64,000 nt of DNA from Lumbricus terrestris (GCA_949752735.1 OX457050.1:41083553-41147552), one strand, 5' to 3'. Positions 10,813-21,816 are shown, counted from the stretch's first letter. Notes: generated from the sequence alone by a model not told the origin. A program made the numbers and translations.

Positions 10813-11635
10813 AGCATAATCCATCATCCGCGGATTGATTAAGCTGAACAATCTACCGGTTTGATTAGGACCTCACTTCCAAACCAAGAATTCAGTCATC
10901 CTGTGTATAGTCGATAAACATACACTATATAGCCTACACTTTCACCTAAACCTACATAATTATTGCGTAACGTAGCATTTTAGTCTCTTACAGGTTTGCT
11001 ACTCGGAAGAGAATATATATCGCCAGAGATAATTATCTGCTACGTGAATGATTCTACAATGCGTTCCGGGTTCTGGATGACACACTGGCATCAGGGCAGT
11101 AGCAACCAAGAACGTGGCCCCCTCCGAGCATAATTATGTCCGGGTCGACGGGGCCCTTGCAATGCAGAAACTGGTATGCGATGTATGTAATTCTGTAACG
11201 TGCTTGTTATAAGTAATTTCGTTTTCATAATTATTATTAAGCTCAAAATCTGATATTATTTATTCTCTTAGAAATTTTCTAGAATTGGCATCAAAGGGCC
11301 CTGATCCAATACTGCACATCTGAAAACTATGTTGCATTTTCAGCGGTCAAAATTAGGCTATTATGGCCTCTTACAGTGCAGAAGCTGGAATGCGGATTAT
11401 GCAGTATTTATATTAAATTTTATACAATATAATGATTTATATAAGGGTTAACAGCATGGCGGCTGATTAACAACACGTGAGGCGTGCGACAAGAAACCTA
11501 AATTTCTTAATTTTTAATAATATACAGACATTTTTCGTCGTATAAAGATTTCACGATTGAACGAAACTTATTCGTGCATTTAGTTTTTCTACCTACGAGG
11601 ATATTCTTTAATAAACCGTGTTTTAAAAAGGAATT
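10813..11635. other. No gene seen; short diverged duplication
   Basis: AT-rich non-coding sequence. Two diverged blocks share GGGCCCTTGCAATGCAGAA-like sequence (about 11150-11200 and 11370-11415, spacing about 220 bp). Nothing else is recognised. Confidence 0.4.
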
Positions 11636-11638
11636 AGA

Positions 11639-12110
11639 GTCGAGGACCTCCTCGAAGTATTTCAAGACGAGCGAATTTTTGAAGCAATCGCAGTCAGAAT
11701 AATGGCCACCCTTAATAAAATCGTGGACACTGCTGTTGAATCAAGATTCGACAAGTGCACGGCATTGTTCTCTGAAAAATTAGAAACCTCTAACGAACAA
11801 GCCACCAAAGATATCTACACAAAACTGCATGCATCCCACGCCCTCAAACAATCGTCTTTGGAGCAAGAAAACACTCTGCTGCGCCAGAAACTTGACGAAG
11901 TGGAGAACCAATCGAGACTCAACAATTTGGTTTTCCATGGACTTTCTGAATCCACTGATAAATATCTGGTGACTAACAAGAGTGCCAAGGCTCTTACTCA
12001 ACAATCTAATACACTGGACCTAATTGACGCGTGTAATAAACGACTTCAGATTAACATCAAAGAGGAGGATATTTCGGCAAAAACTCCGAACGGCGGTCCC
12101 AAATTAAAAT
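11639..12110 (+). pseudogene. LINE ORF1 protein fragment
   Basis: The coding similarity starts before the first ATG (11702): VEDLLEVFQDERIFEAIAV aligns with the start of the ORF1 at 5240 on the other strand. A coiled coil (LEQENTLLRQKLDEVENQS) and LNNLVFHGL follow, then a helical part ending IKEEDIS, where the two copies diverge. The true start codon is lost. With the pieces at 12866 and 13741, in the right order and on the same strand, it appears to be one LINE broken by insertions. Confidence 0.65.
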
Positions 12111-12204
12111 TGCTGTTTTCCCATGCTATTTTCATACTGCGCACACCCCCGTTGCTGCGCACAGCCTATTTCTGTAGGCATATTTGCTCAAACTTGGGCT
12201 AATT

Positions 12205-12650
12205 ATCCAACTGGTCCAGCGGTTGGGAATTGGAAGCTGGATTAAAGTTTTTACAGGTGAAATAGAAGTTGGAATGATGGAAAAACGCAAAAGAAATGGA
12301 GTATGGATGACGGTTCTTTTACAGGTGAAATAGAAGCTGGGTTGACGAAAATAACGCATGAGAAATAAAAGCTGGATAAAGGTGTTTCTAGTTCTGAAAT
12401 AGAGGCTGGATTGATAAAAAACGCTTAAATAATGGAAGCTGGATGAGGGTATATATCATATCTGAAATAGAAGCTGGATTGACGAAAATAACGAGCGAGA
12501 AATAGAAGGTATTTTTAGATCTGAAGTAGGCTAGAAGCTGGATGCATGTTGAAATACATGAATGAAAATCATCAATCCAGCTTCCATTTAAGCTAGAAAA
12601 CTATTTTATTTTTTCCATAAATCCAGCTTCTATTTCATCAACACGTTGGA
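12205..12650. repeat. Fold-back interior minisatellite without long arms
   Basis: Units GAAGCTGGATT...GAAATAGAAGC run to about 12550, then invert (ATCCAGCTTCCATTTAAGC) to 12650. The order of variants matches the interior of the element at 35632-36232, including GCATGTTGAAATACATGAAT at the turn. The tandem-word arms are missing; only GGTCCAGCGGTTGGGAAT at the left recalls the arm-interior junction. Confidence 0.7.
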
Positions 12651-12865
12651 CATATCTATAACGGAGTTTATCATCATGATGCTTTCCAGTGGCGCTTTAG
12701 CCACAAGTCGGATGTTTTCGGAAAGTACCTCAAGTTGTTGTGTGACAATTACAACATTTGACGATATAGACTATATTTTAATTTGGGACCACCGTTCGGA
12801 GTTATGCCGATATTTCTACACATACAGAATAACCTAGTATCTGATGACCATAAAGCCAATTTTTT

Positions 12866-13078
12866 CAATCCTTAGACTCTACGGACTGGTCTGATATCCG
12901 TGAAGCTTGTACAGAACTAAACACTGAAAAGACCTATGACCTATTTCTTAGCAATTATAAGAAGCTTTATGATGATTCTTTTCCAATTTCCACTAGGACT
13001 TATGCTCGTAACTCTACCCCAAAAAAGCCCTGGATGACTCGGGCACTGGTAAAATCTAGTAATAAAATAATGAGCGAC
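12866..13078 (+). pseudogene. LINE endonuclease-RT linker fragment
   Basis: The translation contains WSDIREACTELNTEKTYDLF, YDDSFPI and KPWMTRALVKSSNK, a canonical linker between the endonuclease and RT domains of CR1/L2/jockey-like LINEs. It is the same region as 2930-3275. It ends abruptly in a tandem CCATTTT-type repeat. Confidence 0.75.
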
Positions 13079-13079
13079 A

Positions 13080-13400
13080 TTGGTTCCATCATATTCCTTG
13101 ACCTCGAAAATGTTGACTTAGACCCCGAAATCATGATTCCATTGTATACATTGCTTCACCTATAGCCATTTTAAGATCATGACCGCCATTTTGTCCGCCA
13201 TTTTGATTTTTGCAGTGCTACATATGTCTTTGATTTTATTGCAATCCTTGAACCCTATAATCTTAATTTAGAGCCTAAAACCGCGTTCCTATCATATACA
13301 ACACTTTACTTTTAGTCATTTGAAGCAATTGGCTGCCATTTTGTCCGCCATCTTGTTTTCCCATAGAACCGCTAAAAATCCAGCTTCCTATCCGCGATTT
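13080..13400. repeat. Tandem ~150-bp repeat, two diverged copies
   Basis: Each copy has a TTGACCTCGAAA or TTGAACCCTATA start, GA(C/G)CC(C/T)GAAA-like and CA(T/C)TGTATACA-like middles and an end in GCCATTTTGTCCGCCAT. It resembles in style the CCATTTT tandem repeat at 49500-49930. Confidence 0.5.
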
Positions 13401-13509
13401 TCTTTTTCAGGAGGGTCAAATTAGTCTAGCAACACCAGTTAGAAAATTGTTACATGATTTGCTTCTAACAGTGCAATTTTCAGATTCCATGCTTGGTCTA
13501 AAAATGCCT

Positions 13510-13576
13510 GACAGTACTGAAAATCAATATGGCGTCCTTAAAATTTAAGGACGCCATATTGATTTTCAGTACTGTC
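13510..13576. repeat. Perfect 67-bp palindrome (33-bp arms, 1-base spacer)
   Basis: Arms 13510-13542 and 13544-13576 are exact reverse complements, beginning GACAGTACTGAAAATC and meeting at CCTTAAA-A-TTTAAGG. Such a gapless palindrome is usually produced by template switching or hairpin-capped repair, or by an assembly fold-back. Confidence 0.95.
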
Positions 13577-13740
13577 GATTTAATCGTCCGGTAGAGGGTA
13601 GAAGACGTCAACATAGGAAGGTCAATTTTTTGTAGCAATTCTGTGATACCATAGGCAACTTTTGATCACTATTAGAATTGGAAATTCGAGAAGAAAAAAA
13701 TTTCATTCCACCCTAATGTTCATGCCCACCCTCTGCTCAA

Positions 13741-13866
13741 TTCCTTCTTGTAAGTCAAATTGATGCTCTATCTCAAGATCTTTATTTTTGGATATCATCT
13801 AATCGTCTTTCCCTGAACTCTTCCAAAACCCAGTTGATTTTGGTTTTGGCACTCCTAAGCCGAATG
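13741..13866 (+). pseudogene. LINE reverse transcriptase fragment
   Basis: The translation includes QIDALSQDLYFWISSNRLSL followed by NSSKTQLIL, the RT segment just after the YADD box in CR1/L2-like LINEs (W....+L.LN..KT). It is about 40 codons long and is probably the distal part of the LINE whose ORF1 is at 11639. Confidence 0.65.
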
Positions 13867-14182
13867 TAGGCCTAAGGCTGAGCCGACCCTTGGGTGGGCA
13901 GTGGGAAACTATTTTGTTTCCAATCTTTATGCCAAAATGTTAACATTACTCTAATGCTCCTCTTAACTATGCATGGTTTAATTTTTCATTAAGAACAAGG
14001 TTTATCACTATTTTTTAAGTGTGCAAAGGTTTCTGAACGATTAATGTTTACGCACTGCAGCTATAAAAATATGAATACGTTTACACAGAATTGTTATAGT
14101 TACGGTAGCTACTTTCTTCTCTATTGATTTATGCATTTACTGCTGTGTTACTGTGGTTACTCACGTCAGGTCGGTACGTGAC

Positions 14183-14222
14183 GTTTTTGCGCCGCCTTTT
14201 TGGTGCCGCCGTTTTGGCGCCG
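14183..14222 (+). repeat. GC-rich terminal block, inverted partner at 23152
   Basis: TTTTGCGCCGCC...GCCGTTTTGGCGCCGG is the inverse of CCGGCGCCAAAACGGCGCCG at 23152-23178. Both adjoin fold-back minisatellite arrays (14395-14970 and 22730-23150). They could be the two ends of an element later expanded to 9 kb by nested insertions; I find no matching 9-bp flanks. Confidence 0.4.
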
Positions 14223-14395
14223 GTGTAAAGGTTTCAAATTACCCCCTCCTAAACATTACCCCGAGGGTAACTTGAAACTGGGTTCAGATTACCCCCCGGT
14301 AATCTGAAACCGGTTTCAAATTACCCTCGGGGGTAATCTCAAACCGGTTTCATCCTACCCCCTATGGTTTCAGGTTACTCCCATATAATACATTC
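14222..14395. repeat. Fold-back arm of GGTTTCA-(G/A)-TTACCCCC words
   Basis: GGTGTAAAGGTTTCAAATTA starts a run of alternating words AATTACCCCC, GGTAACTTGAAAC, GGTTTCAGATTACCCC in both orientations. The same words form the arms at 14990-15050, 17155-17410 and 17720-17840. Confidence 0.65.
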
Positions 14396-14970
14396 ATCCA
14401 GCTTCTATTTCACCTCTAGAGAACCTTTATCCAGCTTCTATTTCACCTCTAGAGAACCTTTATCCAGCTTCCATTTCACCTTTAGAGGACCTTCATCCAG
14501 CTTCCATTTCTCAAGCGCTGTTTTCGTCAATCCAGCTTCTATTTCACCTCTAGGGAAACTTCATTCAGCTTCCATTTCTCAAGCCTTGTTTATGTCAATC
14601 CAGGTTCTATTTCACCTCTAGAGAACCTTCATCCAGCTTCCATTTATCAAACGTTGCTTCTGAGATTTTGATGTCTAACACTCAGTTAAATGGATTGACG
14701 AAAACAACTTTTGTGAAATAGAAGCTGGGTGAAGGTTCTCTGTAGATGAAATGGAAGCTGGATGAAGTTCTCTGCAGGTGAAATAGAAGATGGATTGACG
14801 AAAACGACGCTTGAGAAATGGAAGCTGGATGAAGGTTCACTGTATGTGCAATAGAATCTGGATGCATGTTCTCTGTAGGTGAAATAGAAGCTGGATTGAC
14901 AAAAACGACGCTTGAGAAATGGAAGCTGGATGAAGGTTCTCTGTAGGTGCAATGGAAGCTGGATATACGG
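14395..14970. repeat. Fold-back interior minisatellite
   Basis: Units (T/C)ATCCAGCTTC(T/C)ATTTCACCTCTAGAGAACC run to about 14655; the orientation then reverses (GGAAGCTGGATGAAGGTTCTC) to 14970. The turn is near 14680. It is flanked on both sides by the TTACCCCC-word arms, giving a complete fold-back layout. Confidence 0.75.
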
Positions 14971-15063
14971 AATTCATTCGGAATTCAGAGGGGGTAACCT
15001 GAAACCGGTGTAAAGGTTTCAGATTACCCCCTCCTAAACATTACCCCACCCCCTGCAAACTGT

Positions 15064-16823
15064 GCCTTGCCATGCCTTCAACCATCCTCGACACGAGGGT
15101 TGGTCGCATTTTGGACAGTTCTTCTCCATCCTCTCCTGTCTTCGGTTGCTCTCAACAATTGCTCTGTTGATAAACCCGTCCATTCACACATGTTGTCCCA
15201 CCACCTCTTCCTAGGTCTTCCTCTTGATCTTGCTCCCGGAACCGTTCCTTGCATAATCTCCTTCTCCAAGCAGTCTCCATGTTTCCTCATGATGTGCCCG
15301 AAGTATGACAACTTCCTTCCTTTAATTGACTCCAGTAGACTCCTTTCTACGCCAGCCGTCTCCAGAACCCATTCATTTGTTCTTTTCTCCAAAGAAATTC
15401 GAGAAGAACATATCAGAGAACATATCCTTGGTGAAAATTTCCATCGTAGGCCTTCCAATTTGAGCGTAAAGCTGCCTAATAATTTGTCAAACATTATTTT
15501 TAACATCATTTTCTCGACTTGTTATTAGACGCGCCGTTAGAAACTCGGTAGAACCTAAACCTGTCGTCGTTTGAACATCTTACTCGAGCAGAATTAAGTT
15601 CATTTGTGCGGTGTTTGAGTTCTTAGACCGTCGCCTATGAGCACTGAATATCATAATACGCTGATAAAAATAGTAGGTTATACAAAGTGCCTCATATTGA
15701 TCTCCAGTCCTTTCTTTCGACCTTCCCTGTCCAAGCGAGACACCAGATCCTGCAGTTCTGCTTCTGTGCTTGCCATGAGCACTATGTCGTCCGCGTACCG
15801 CAAGTTTGTTACCCTTCTTCCTCCTATTTGAATGCCTCCTGCATATCCTTTCAGTGCCTCCCTCATGACCATTTCTGATAGTATATTAAACAAAGATGGC
15901 GAAATCACACACCCCTGCCTAACACCCCTTCTTATCCTGAACTCACTCGACATTACACCGCCAATTTTTACCTTTGCTGTTTGCTTGCTATACAATTCGG
16001 CTACCAGATTGATAATATGTGGTGGAAAGCCCATTTCAATCATTGATAACCATAGTTGTTCATGTGACACACAATCGAATGCCTTCTTGAAATCGACAAA
16101 GCACATGTGCAGCGGTTGTTGGTGTTCTCTCATCTTTTCCATTATAATTCTAAGATTGGTCACCTGGTCTCTTGTTCCTTTGCCACGCCTAAACCCCGCC
16201 TGTGCGTCCGCTAACTCCGATTCTGTACGTCTTCTTATTCTTTCAAGTATGATCTTTAACATGATTTTGCTCGCGTGTGAGACTAGCGCAATGGTCCTGT
16301 AGTTTTTACATTGTTTCAAATCCCCACTTTTTGGTATTGGAATGAATATTGACTGTGTCCAATCCATCGGCCATTCCCCCGTCTCCCACACCTCCACACA
16401 TATTCTATGCATTCTGTCCGTTGCCGTATCTCCCGCAAACTTGAACAACTCCGTTGGTACCTCATCTGGCCCGGCACTTTTCCTTTTTGCTGTTTCATTT
16501 ATCGCGCGTTCTACCTCTGATCTCAACGGCGCAGGTTCCCTTGCGTGTACTCCCCCTATTTTACATGTGTCTTCGCCTACATACAACTCCTCACTGTACT
16601 CCTTCCATCTCTCCGCTACTTCTTCTCTCTTTGTAATCTCTTCATCTGTTTTTGATTTTACACAGATCAGCTGTGGTCTGAACTTCCCCGTCAGTGTCTT
16701 TACTACTTGATAAACCTTCCTGATATCTCCTCTTATGTTTGATTCCTCCAGGTCCTCGCACATGTCCTCTACTTGCTTTTGTTTATCTTCTCTTATTTTC
16801 CTCTGTACCTCCCTTTTCAGAGT
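15064..16823 (-). mobile_element. RTE-like LINE, 5'-truncated, with 12-bp target duplication
   Basis: The reverse transcriptase frame runs from 16823 to about 15696: a basic linker (REVQRKIREDKQKQ), then AGPDEVPTELFK, YRTIALVSHASKI, QAGFRRGKGT, FVDFKKAFDCV, RRGVRQGCVISPSLFN and YADDIVLMAST, all RT boxes in order. The C-terminal part (KRTNEWVLETAG..., GHIMRK, RGRPRKRWWDN, ATEDRRGW) lies at 15413-15080. The segment between them is replaced by the 282-bp block 15414-15695, which ends the frame. The insertion is flanked by CCTGCAAACTGT (15052-15063 and 16824-16835). The endonuclease domain is absent (5' truncation). Confidence 0.85.
15414..15695 (-). repeat. 282-bp foreign block inside the RTE LINE
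   Basis: Identical in inverse orientation to 10438-10719. It replaces the RT segment between KKGLEIN and the KRTNEWVL motif. The word ATATG occurs at both junctions (CAATATGAGG and CTGATATGTT), which suggests microhomology-guided copying. Confidence 0.85.
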
Positions 16824-17340
16824 CCTGCAAACTGTAAATTGCATTAATCATCGCATTTATTGCACTAAAAGTATCAAAAAATTCATCCCGCTTCTTGCTT
16901 TGGTCTGAAGATTTTCATTCATCATCCCACTTCGTTGTTTGTTATCAATATTTTCATCTGTAAATAAAATACTATTCGCCGCTGAAGTTTACATGGAGAA
17001 AATGGCTTCGAGGCTATTATTTTTTAGGATAAAAATATTGATAGCAAACCACGAAGTTGGATGACGGATGAAAATCTTCAGACCAAAACAAGAACCGGGA
17101 TGATTTTTCTGATATTTTAGTGCAATAAATGCGATGATTGATGCAAATCTAGTTTCCGGGGGGTAATCTGAAACCGGTTTCAAGTTACCGGGGGGTAATG
17201 TTTTGGAGGGGGTAATTTGAAACCTTTACACCGGGGGTAGGATGAAACCGGTTTTAGATTACCCTTAGGGGGTAATCTGAAACCGGTTTCAAGTTACCGG
17301 GGGGTAATGTTCAGGAGGGGGTAATATGAAACCTTTACAC

Positions 17341-17798
17341 CGGTGTAAAGGTTTCAAGTTACCCCCTCCTAAACATTATCCCCCCCCACTGAAAACTGTA
17401 AATTGCATCAATCATCGCATTTATTGCACTAAAATTATCAGAAAAATAATCCCGCTTCTTGTTTTTTTTGAAGATTTTCATCCGTCATCCCACTTCGTGG
17501 TTTGTTATCAATATTTTCATATGTAACTAAAATACTAATCGCCGCTGCAGTTACAATGGAGAAATAGCTTCGAGGCTATTATTTTTTTCCGATCAAATAA
17601 ATTGATAACATACCACGGAGTGGGATGAGGGATGAAAATCCTCAGACCAAAACAAGAAGCGGGATGATTTTTCTGATTTTTTAGTGCAATAAATGCGATG
17701 ATTGAGGCAAATCTAGTTTCCGGGGGGTAATCTGAAACCTGTTTCAAGTTGCCGGGGGGTAATATTTAGGAGGGGGTAATCTGAAACCTTTACACCGG
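17341..17798. mobile_element. Fold-back unit, complete (458 bp)
   Basis: It starts GGTGTAAAGGTTTCAAGTTA and ends GAAACCTTTACACC; the arms contain TTACCCCCTCC words and the interior repeats invert around 17560. It abuts the previous unit (ends 17340) and the next (starts 17799) without any target duplication, so it looks like a tandem array. Confidence 0.7.
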
Positions 17799-17890
17799 TG
17801 TAAAGGTTTCAGATTACCCCCTCCTAAACATTACGCCCCTGCAAACTGTAAATTTCATCAATCATCGCATTTATGGCACTAAAAAATCGG
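17799..17890. repeat. Third fold-back unit, truncated
   Basis: It starts GGTGTAAAGGTTTCAGATTA, continues to CCCCTGCAAACTGTAAATTT and the GCATTTAT(T/G)GCACTAAAA word, then ends. It shows the uninterrupted target sequence CTGCAAACTGTAAATT of the LINE insertion at 15064. Confidence 0.65.
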
Positions 17891-18066
17891 AAAAGGGTTG
17901 ATGACAAGAACCGATCGAGAGGTTAATTTGTTTTGAGGATGAATGATAAAGCTTATTATAGTTGCAGCTGTTTCTGTTCACACAATCTGCAGAGATGTAA
18001 TTTTATATAATTACGGTAATAGACTATTTGCAGTTTAGCGTTACTGTGTGATAACTAGGCTCACTA

Positions 18067-18219
18067 TGTGACAGGATGGTGACCGTGGTTATAACAATAC
18101 GTCTCAGTATAGTTTAACACTTTAATATGAATAACATATAAGTATAGTATAGGTCTTTGTAGATCTCCTTAGCCACTGCAGAGGGCGTGGCCTGTGCTGA
18201 CCAATAAGATACCGTTACA
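18067..18219 (-). repeat. 3' LTR of Ty3/gypsy element (153 bp)
   Basis: TGTGACAGG...CCGTTACA on the plus strand, identical to the 5' LTR (21913-22119) except for a 54-bp internal deletion at a CTC microhomology. The target duplication CACTA lies at 18062-18066. A polypurine tract GGGAAAGGGGA (minus strand, about 18220-18232) precedes it. Confidence 0.92.
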
Positions 18220-18414
18220 TCCCCTTTCCCAAAGCTAGTTTGCCACCCCCGAAAGTTTCTATAATACTATATGCCAAAAGTTTCTACAATGCTACATGCT
18301 ACTTCTAAAGCTATTAGATGTATACTCCTTTTTGGTTTGTTCTTACGAACTGTCTGTTGTCCATGCAATAGCAGAATAGTATAGGCCTATCAGTTTCTGA
18401 ATCGGGCTGGTTTG

Positions 18415-21414
18415 CTAATTAATCGGCCTGACCGCGTTCTGACATCTCTCTGGGGAGATGTCGCTGGAGCGCTGCGTCGCTTGGACGGTCGGCTGCGTCG
18501 CGACGGTGGTTGGATACGGCGCGGGAGGTGGTGTGGGAGGCTGTGGTACTGCCGGTGTGTTCGTTTCATCGTCTGCGCTTTCTGTCTTGATGGTAATGGG
18601 AGGTACAGACGAGAGATGCACATGTCTTGATGTTCGCCTTCTGGTAGTACCGTCTTCAAATCGCAGCTGGTATGATCTGTGTGGGAGTACACGTGCAACA
18701 TCGGCCTTCCGCCAATCACGATCGTCGAATCTGGCTCTCACTGTTTGGCCAATTGATAGGGCCGGTCTCTCTTTGGCCCCTTTGTCATAGTAGTGGGCCT
18801 GCCGTTGTTTTGCAGCCGCAAGGGCAGCGCTGGCATCAGGCGCTGTCAGTGAGATGAGGAGGGCTGCTGCTGTGGGCAATTTAGAATGAGTCCGTCTGGA
18901 GAACATTACTTGAGTGGGGGTCAGGCCCAGCTGCTCGGAGGGGGTGTTTCTCCAGTCTAGCAGAGCGAGAAAAGGGTCGACTTCGAAATAGCCCGATAGG
19001 CAGCAGACCGAAATCAAGTAGTCTTGGCCGCGATGCATAAATATGTCAAGTCCAACTTTGTCCCAAGCGCGGGGTGGTGGTGGGTGGGATAGAAGCGGCT
19101 CCTTCTGAGTCTCCGTCTGATATCGGGAACAGATGTCGCACTTTGAGACCAAATCCTTAATGGCCGCTGTAATGCCTGGGAAGAAAACTGATTCTTGTGC
19201 TCGTCGGATACAGCCGTTAACACCGATATGGCTTGAATGAAGTCGCCGCAAGATGTCATCTCTTGCCGGTCGAGGGATAATGACGCGTTGATCCCTGAAT
19301 GCCAGACCTCCGCTCGTAATTAGTTCTTCAGCGAACGGCATGTACGACCTGATAATCGCTGGCACTTCGCTATGGGTGGCTGGCCATCCAGCCTTTATCT
19401 GCCACAGCAGTTGTTGATATTCTTCATCGGACGCTGCGGCTGCTGAGATGTTTCTGATAGTGTCCTGTGAGGCTGCTAATCTCAGGCCTTGCAGCTGTTG
19501 CTCGTCCATCAACGCTGCCGATTCAGCGGGGAATTCAGCTCCCAGCGAGCTGTCGTTTGCTGTGAGTGAGAGGTATGCACGCGAGAGGGTGTCTGCGTGG
19601 ATCAACTGCAACAAAAATTGTTCCTTCTCAATCTGCGCATAAGATTCTTGCTCCGGTCTTGTCATTGCGCGTGAAACATATTCTATAGGCCTTCCATTCT
19701 CAAGTAAAATGGCGCCACGACCACCTTGGCTTGCATCAGCCTGAATAACAATTGGCTTAGTTGTGTCAAAATATGCTAGAACAGGTGCGTGCGTTAACAT
19801 GTCTTTCAATTTGTCTAGCGCCACGCCATGCAATTCTGGTCTCCAACAGAATTCGTTTTCTGCTTTAAGTAATGCGCGGATGGGTGCCGTTGTCTCGCTG
19901 AAGTTGGCGCAGAACTTGGCTAAACATGTCGCCATTCCAAGGAGACGCAAGACACCTTGTCGATCGCTAGGTGGAGGCATCTGTTTGATAGCTGCCACTT
20001 TTCTCTGATCAGGGTGAACGCCGTCCCTTGTTAGCTCGTGTCCACAGAAGATGGTTGATTCTTTATTCAGCCGGAGTTTCTTCTGATTAAGCTTAATGCC
20101 TTTTCCTCTGCATCTCTCCAACAGCGCGCGCAGGTTGCTGTTTTGATTTTCAATTGCTATCTCCTCTGTCTCCCCGGCGCCTGTGATCAATATGTCATCT
20201 GCAATGCATACCATACCGTTCAGTCCAGAAAGTGCATCAATTGTCGGCATGCAGTATTGTTCGCGCACAAGGGCCTTGTTCCGCGGCTTCGGACCAAGGC
20301 AAATTCGTATTCTGCGATCTGGCTTTGCGACAACAAGGAGCGCTGACACCCATGAGCTTGGCTCGCTCACTGGTGTGATGATGCCGTTTGCCTCCAAACT
20401 CTTTAGCTCGGTCTCGACCTTGTCACGGACGCCCAGCGGAAGTCGTCTGAGTGGCATTTGGACTGGCGGGATTTGATCGTCGATGTGCAGCTGTACGTCA
20501 CCCTCTAACAAACCAACGCCGTCGAAAAGGTCAGCGTATTCAGCGTTTACTTCCGTTTCCGTCAGACAACCATGCGTTGTAGCAAGAGAGAAAGAAGATG
20601 GCTGAACTGTTAGAACTTCGCAAATGTTCTCTTCGACCGCATTCATAAGCTGCAAGTCCCTGCAGGCCTTGAATCCGAGGATCGGCTGGTTGTGCTTTGC
20701 TGTGACGTAAAAATCTATATTATATTCTCTGGCAGCACGTTGGTGCCAGACGGTGAACGTTATCATGCCTGGTGTTGATAACTCGGAGCGATCAAACATG
20801 CGCAGAGTCGCTTCCGCAGGACGGACTTCGTGGAGTCGACCGAGAGTGCGAACAAATTCTTCCGGGATGACGTTGACAGTCGCGCCACTGTCAAGCAAAA
20901 AACGCACTGTTCTATTGTCAATCTGCAAACGCGTATACCATCTGTCGCTGGTGGGCGTGTCTAACGTAAGTAGCTCTTCATCCAACTCTAGTTCACAGAC
21001 TTCAGGCCTGCTACGCGGTTTCCCTGTCATCTTGGACGGGCAAACAACCTCAAAGTGCGATTTTCTGTTGCAGTTTCTACAGATTTGGCCATACGCGGGA
21101 CACGATTCCTTTCGCAGATCGTGCATTCTGTCGCAAAACTTGCATAGGTTCAGTCTTACCTTGGCGTCGTACTGGTTGCCATAGACTGGTGAGCGTGCTT
21201 GCGGACGAGATAGGTGACGGTTGCGAGCATGTGCTGTCGAGTGTCGAAGAGCTTGGACTTCGTCGTGCGCCGTCATTGCCTTCAGCTGTTGACCTGCGGC
21301 CTCGCTGGCTTTGCACACGTCGATGGCTTTGCTCAGCGTCAGCTCCCGAATCTGTAGGAGTTTGCGACGAGTGGCGTCGTCCTTAACTCCAACGACGATG
21401 CGGTCCCGAATCAT
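18415..21414 (-). pseudogene. Gag C-terminus and Pol polyprotein with three in-frame deletions
   Basis: An open frame of 999 codons. Order: end of Gag with a CCHC knuckle (CRNCNRKSHFEVVC, about residue 115); aspartic protease (LLDSGATVNV, about 170); RT start (SSWVSALLVVAKPD) that jumps from PTIDALS straight to GLNGMVCIADDIL (about 405), losing the first catalytic Asp and most of the palm; RT thumb; RNase H start (QADASQGGRGAILL) that jumps from YAQIEKEQFLLQ to HADTLSRAYL; integrase zinc-binding HHCC segment; DDE core jumping from LSGYFEVD to PFLALLDWRNTPSEQ, losing two catalytic acids; then a C-terminal basic/proline tail. The frame stays open across all three gaps. RT, RNase H and integrase cannot be active. 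Confidence 0.88.
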
Positions 21415-21429
21415 GGACTCTTCGACGCC

Positions 21430-21816
21430 CTAGAATTTGCACGTTTTTGCCATGCGTCGGACTTCACCCAGGAACACGTCGAATCGTTCACCTGCTTCTT
21501 GCACTCGCTGGTAAAACATATACCGTTCGTAGGTAACGTTAACAGCGCCCAGGCAGAAAGTCTCGAATGCCTCTAATATCTTATCGATGTTCTTTTTATC
21601 CGCCGTCGGAATGTCCATGCTCCTGTACGCGTCGTAGGCCTCGCCACCTAGACACGTGAGAAAAACCGCTGCTCGCTTCGCCGAGTTGGCTTCCGTCAGA
21701 TCTGCGGCAAGCTCGTAATTTTCCCACTGCTCACGAAACCGCTCCCAATTGTCAGCGACATTGCTTCCTGTGACCTTCAGTGGCTCTGGAAGACGCAAAT
21801 TCGAAGCCATGTTCAT
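21430..21816 (-). CDS. Gag N-terminal part, ended by an in-frame TAG
   Basis: 128 codons from MNMASNLRLPEPLKVTGSNV, with the WERFREQWENYE and FLTCLGGEAYDAYRS helices usual for Ty3/gypsy capsid in invertebrates. A single TAG (about 21428-21430) separates it from the downstream frame, which continues VEESMIRDRIVVGV, the capsid C-terminal region. The stop falls within Gag, not between Gag and Pol, so it looks like a mutation rather than a programmed readthrough site, but readthrough cannot be excluded. Confidence 0.8.
   Translation of the reverse strand: MNMASNLRLPEPLKVTGSNVADNWERFREQWENYELAADLTEANSAKRAAVFLTCLGGEAYDAYRSMDIPTADKKNIDKILEAFETFCLGAVNVTYERYMFYQRVQEAGERFDVFLGEVRRMAKTCKF

Larger units (their letters stand above)
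15009..17340. mobile_element. Fold-back unit split by an RTE LINE
   Basis: It begins GGTGTAAAGGTTTCAGATTA at 15009 and ends GAAACCTTTACACC at 17340. The interior is a different short repeat family (GCATTTATTGCACTAAAA, CATCCCGCTTCTTG, AAGATTTTCATCC) that inverts near 16990. It is interrupted at CCTGCAAACTGT by the LINE at 15064-16823; without the LINE it is about 0.57 kb. The right side has an extra arm (two ACACC ends at about 17233 and 17340). Confidence 0.65.
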
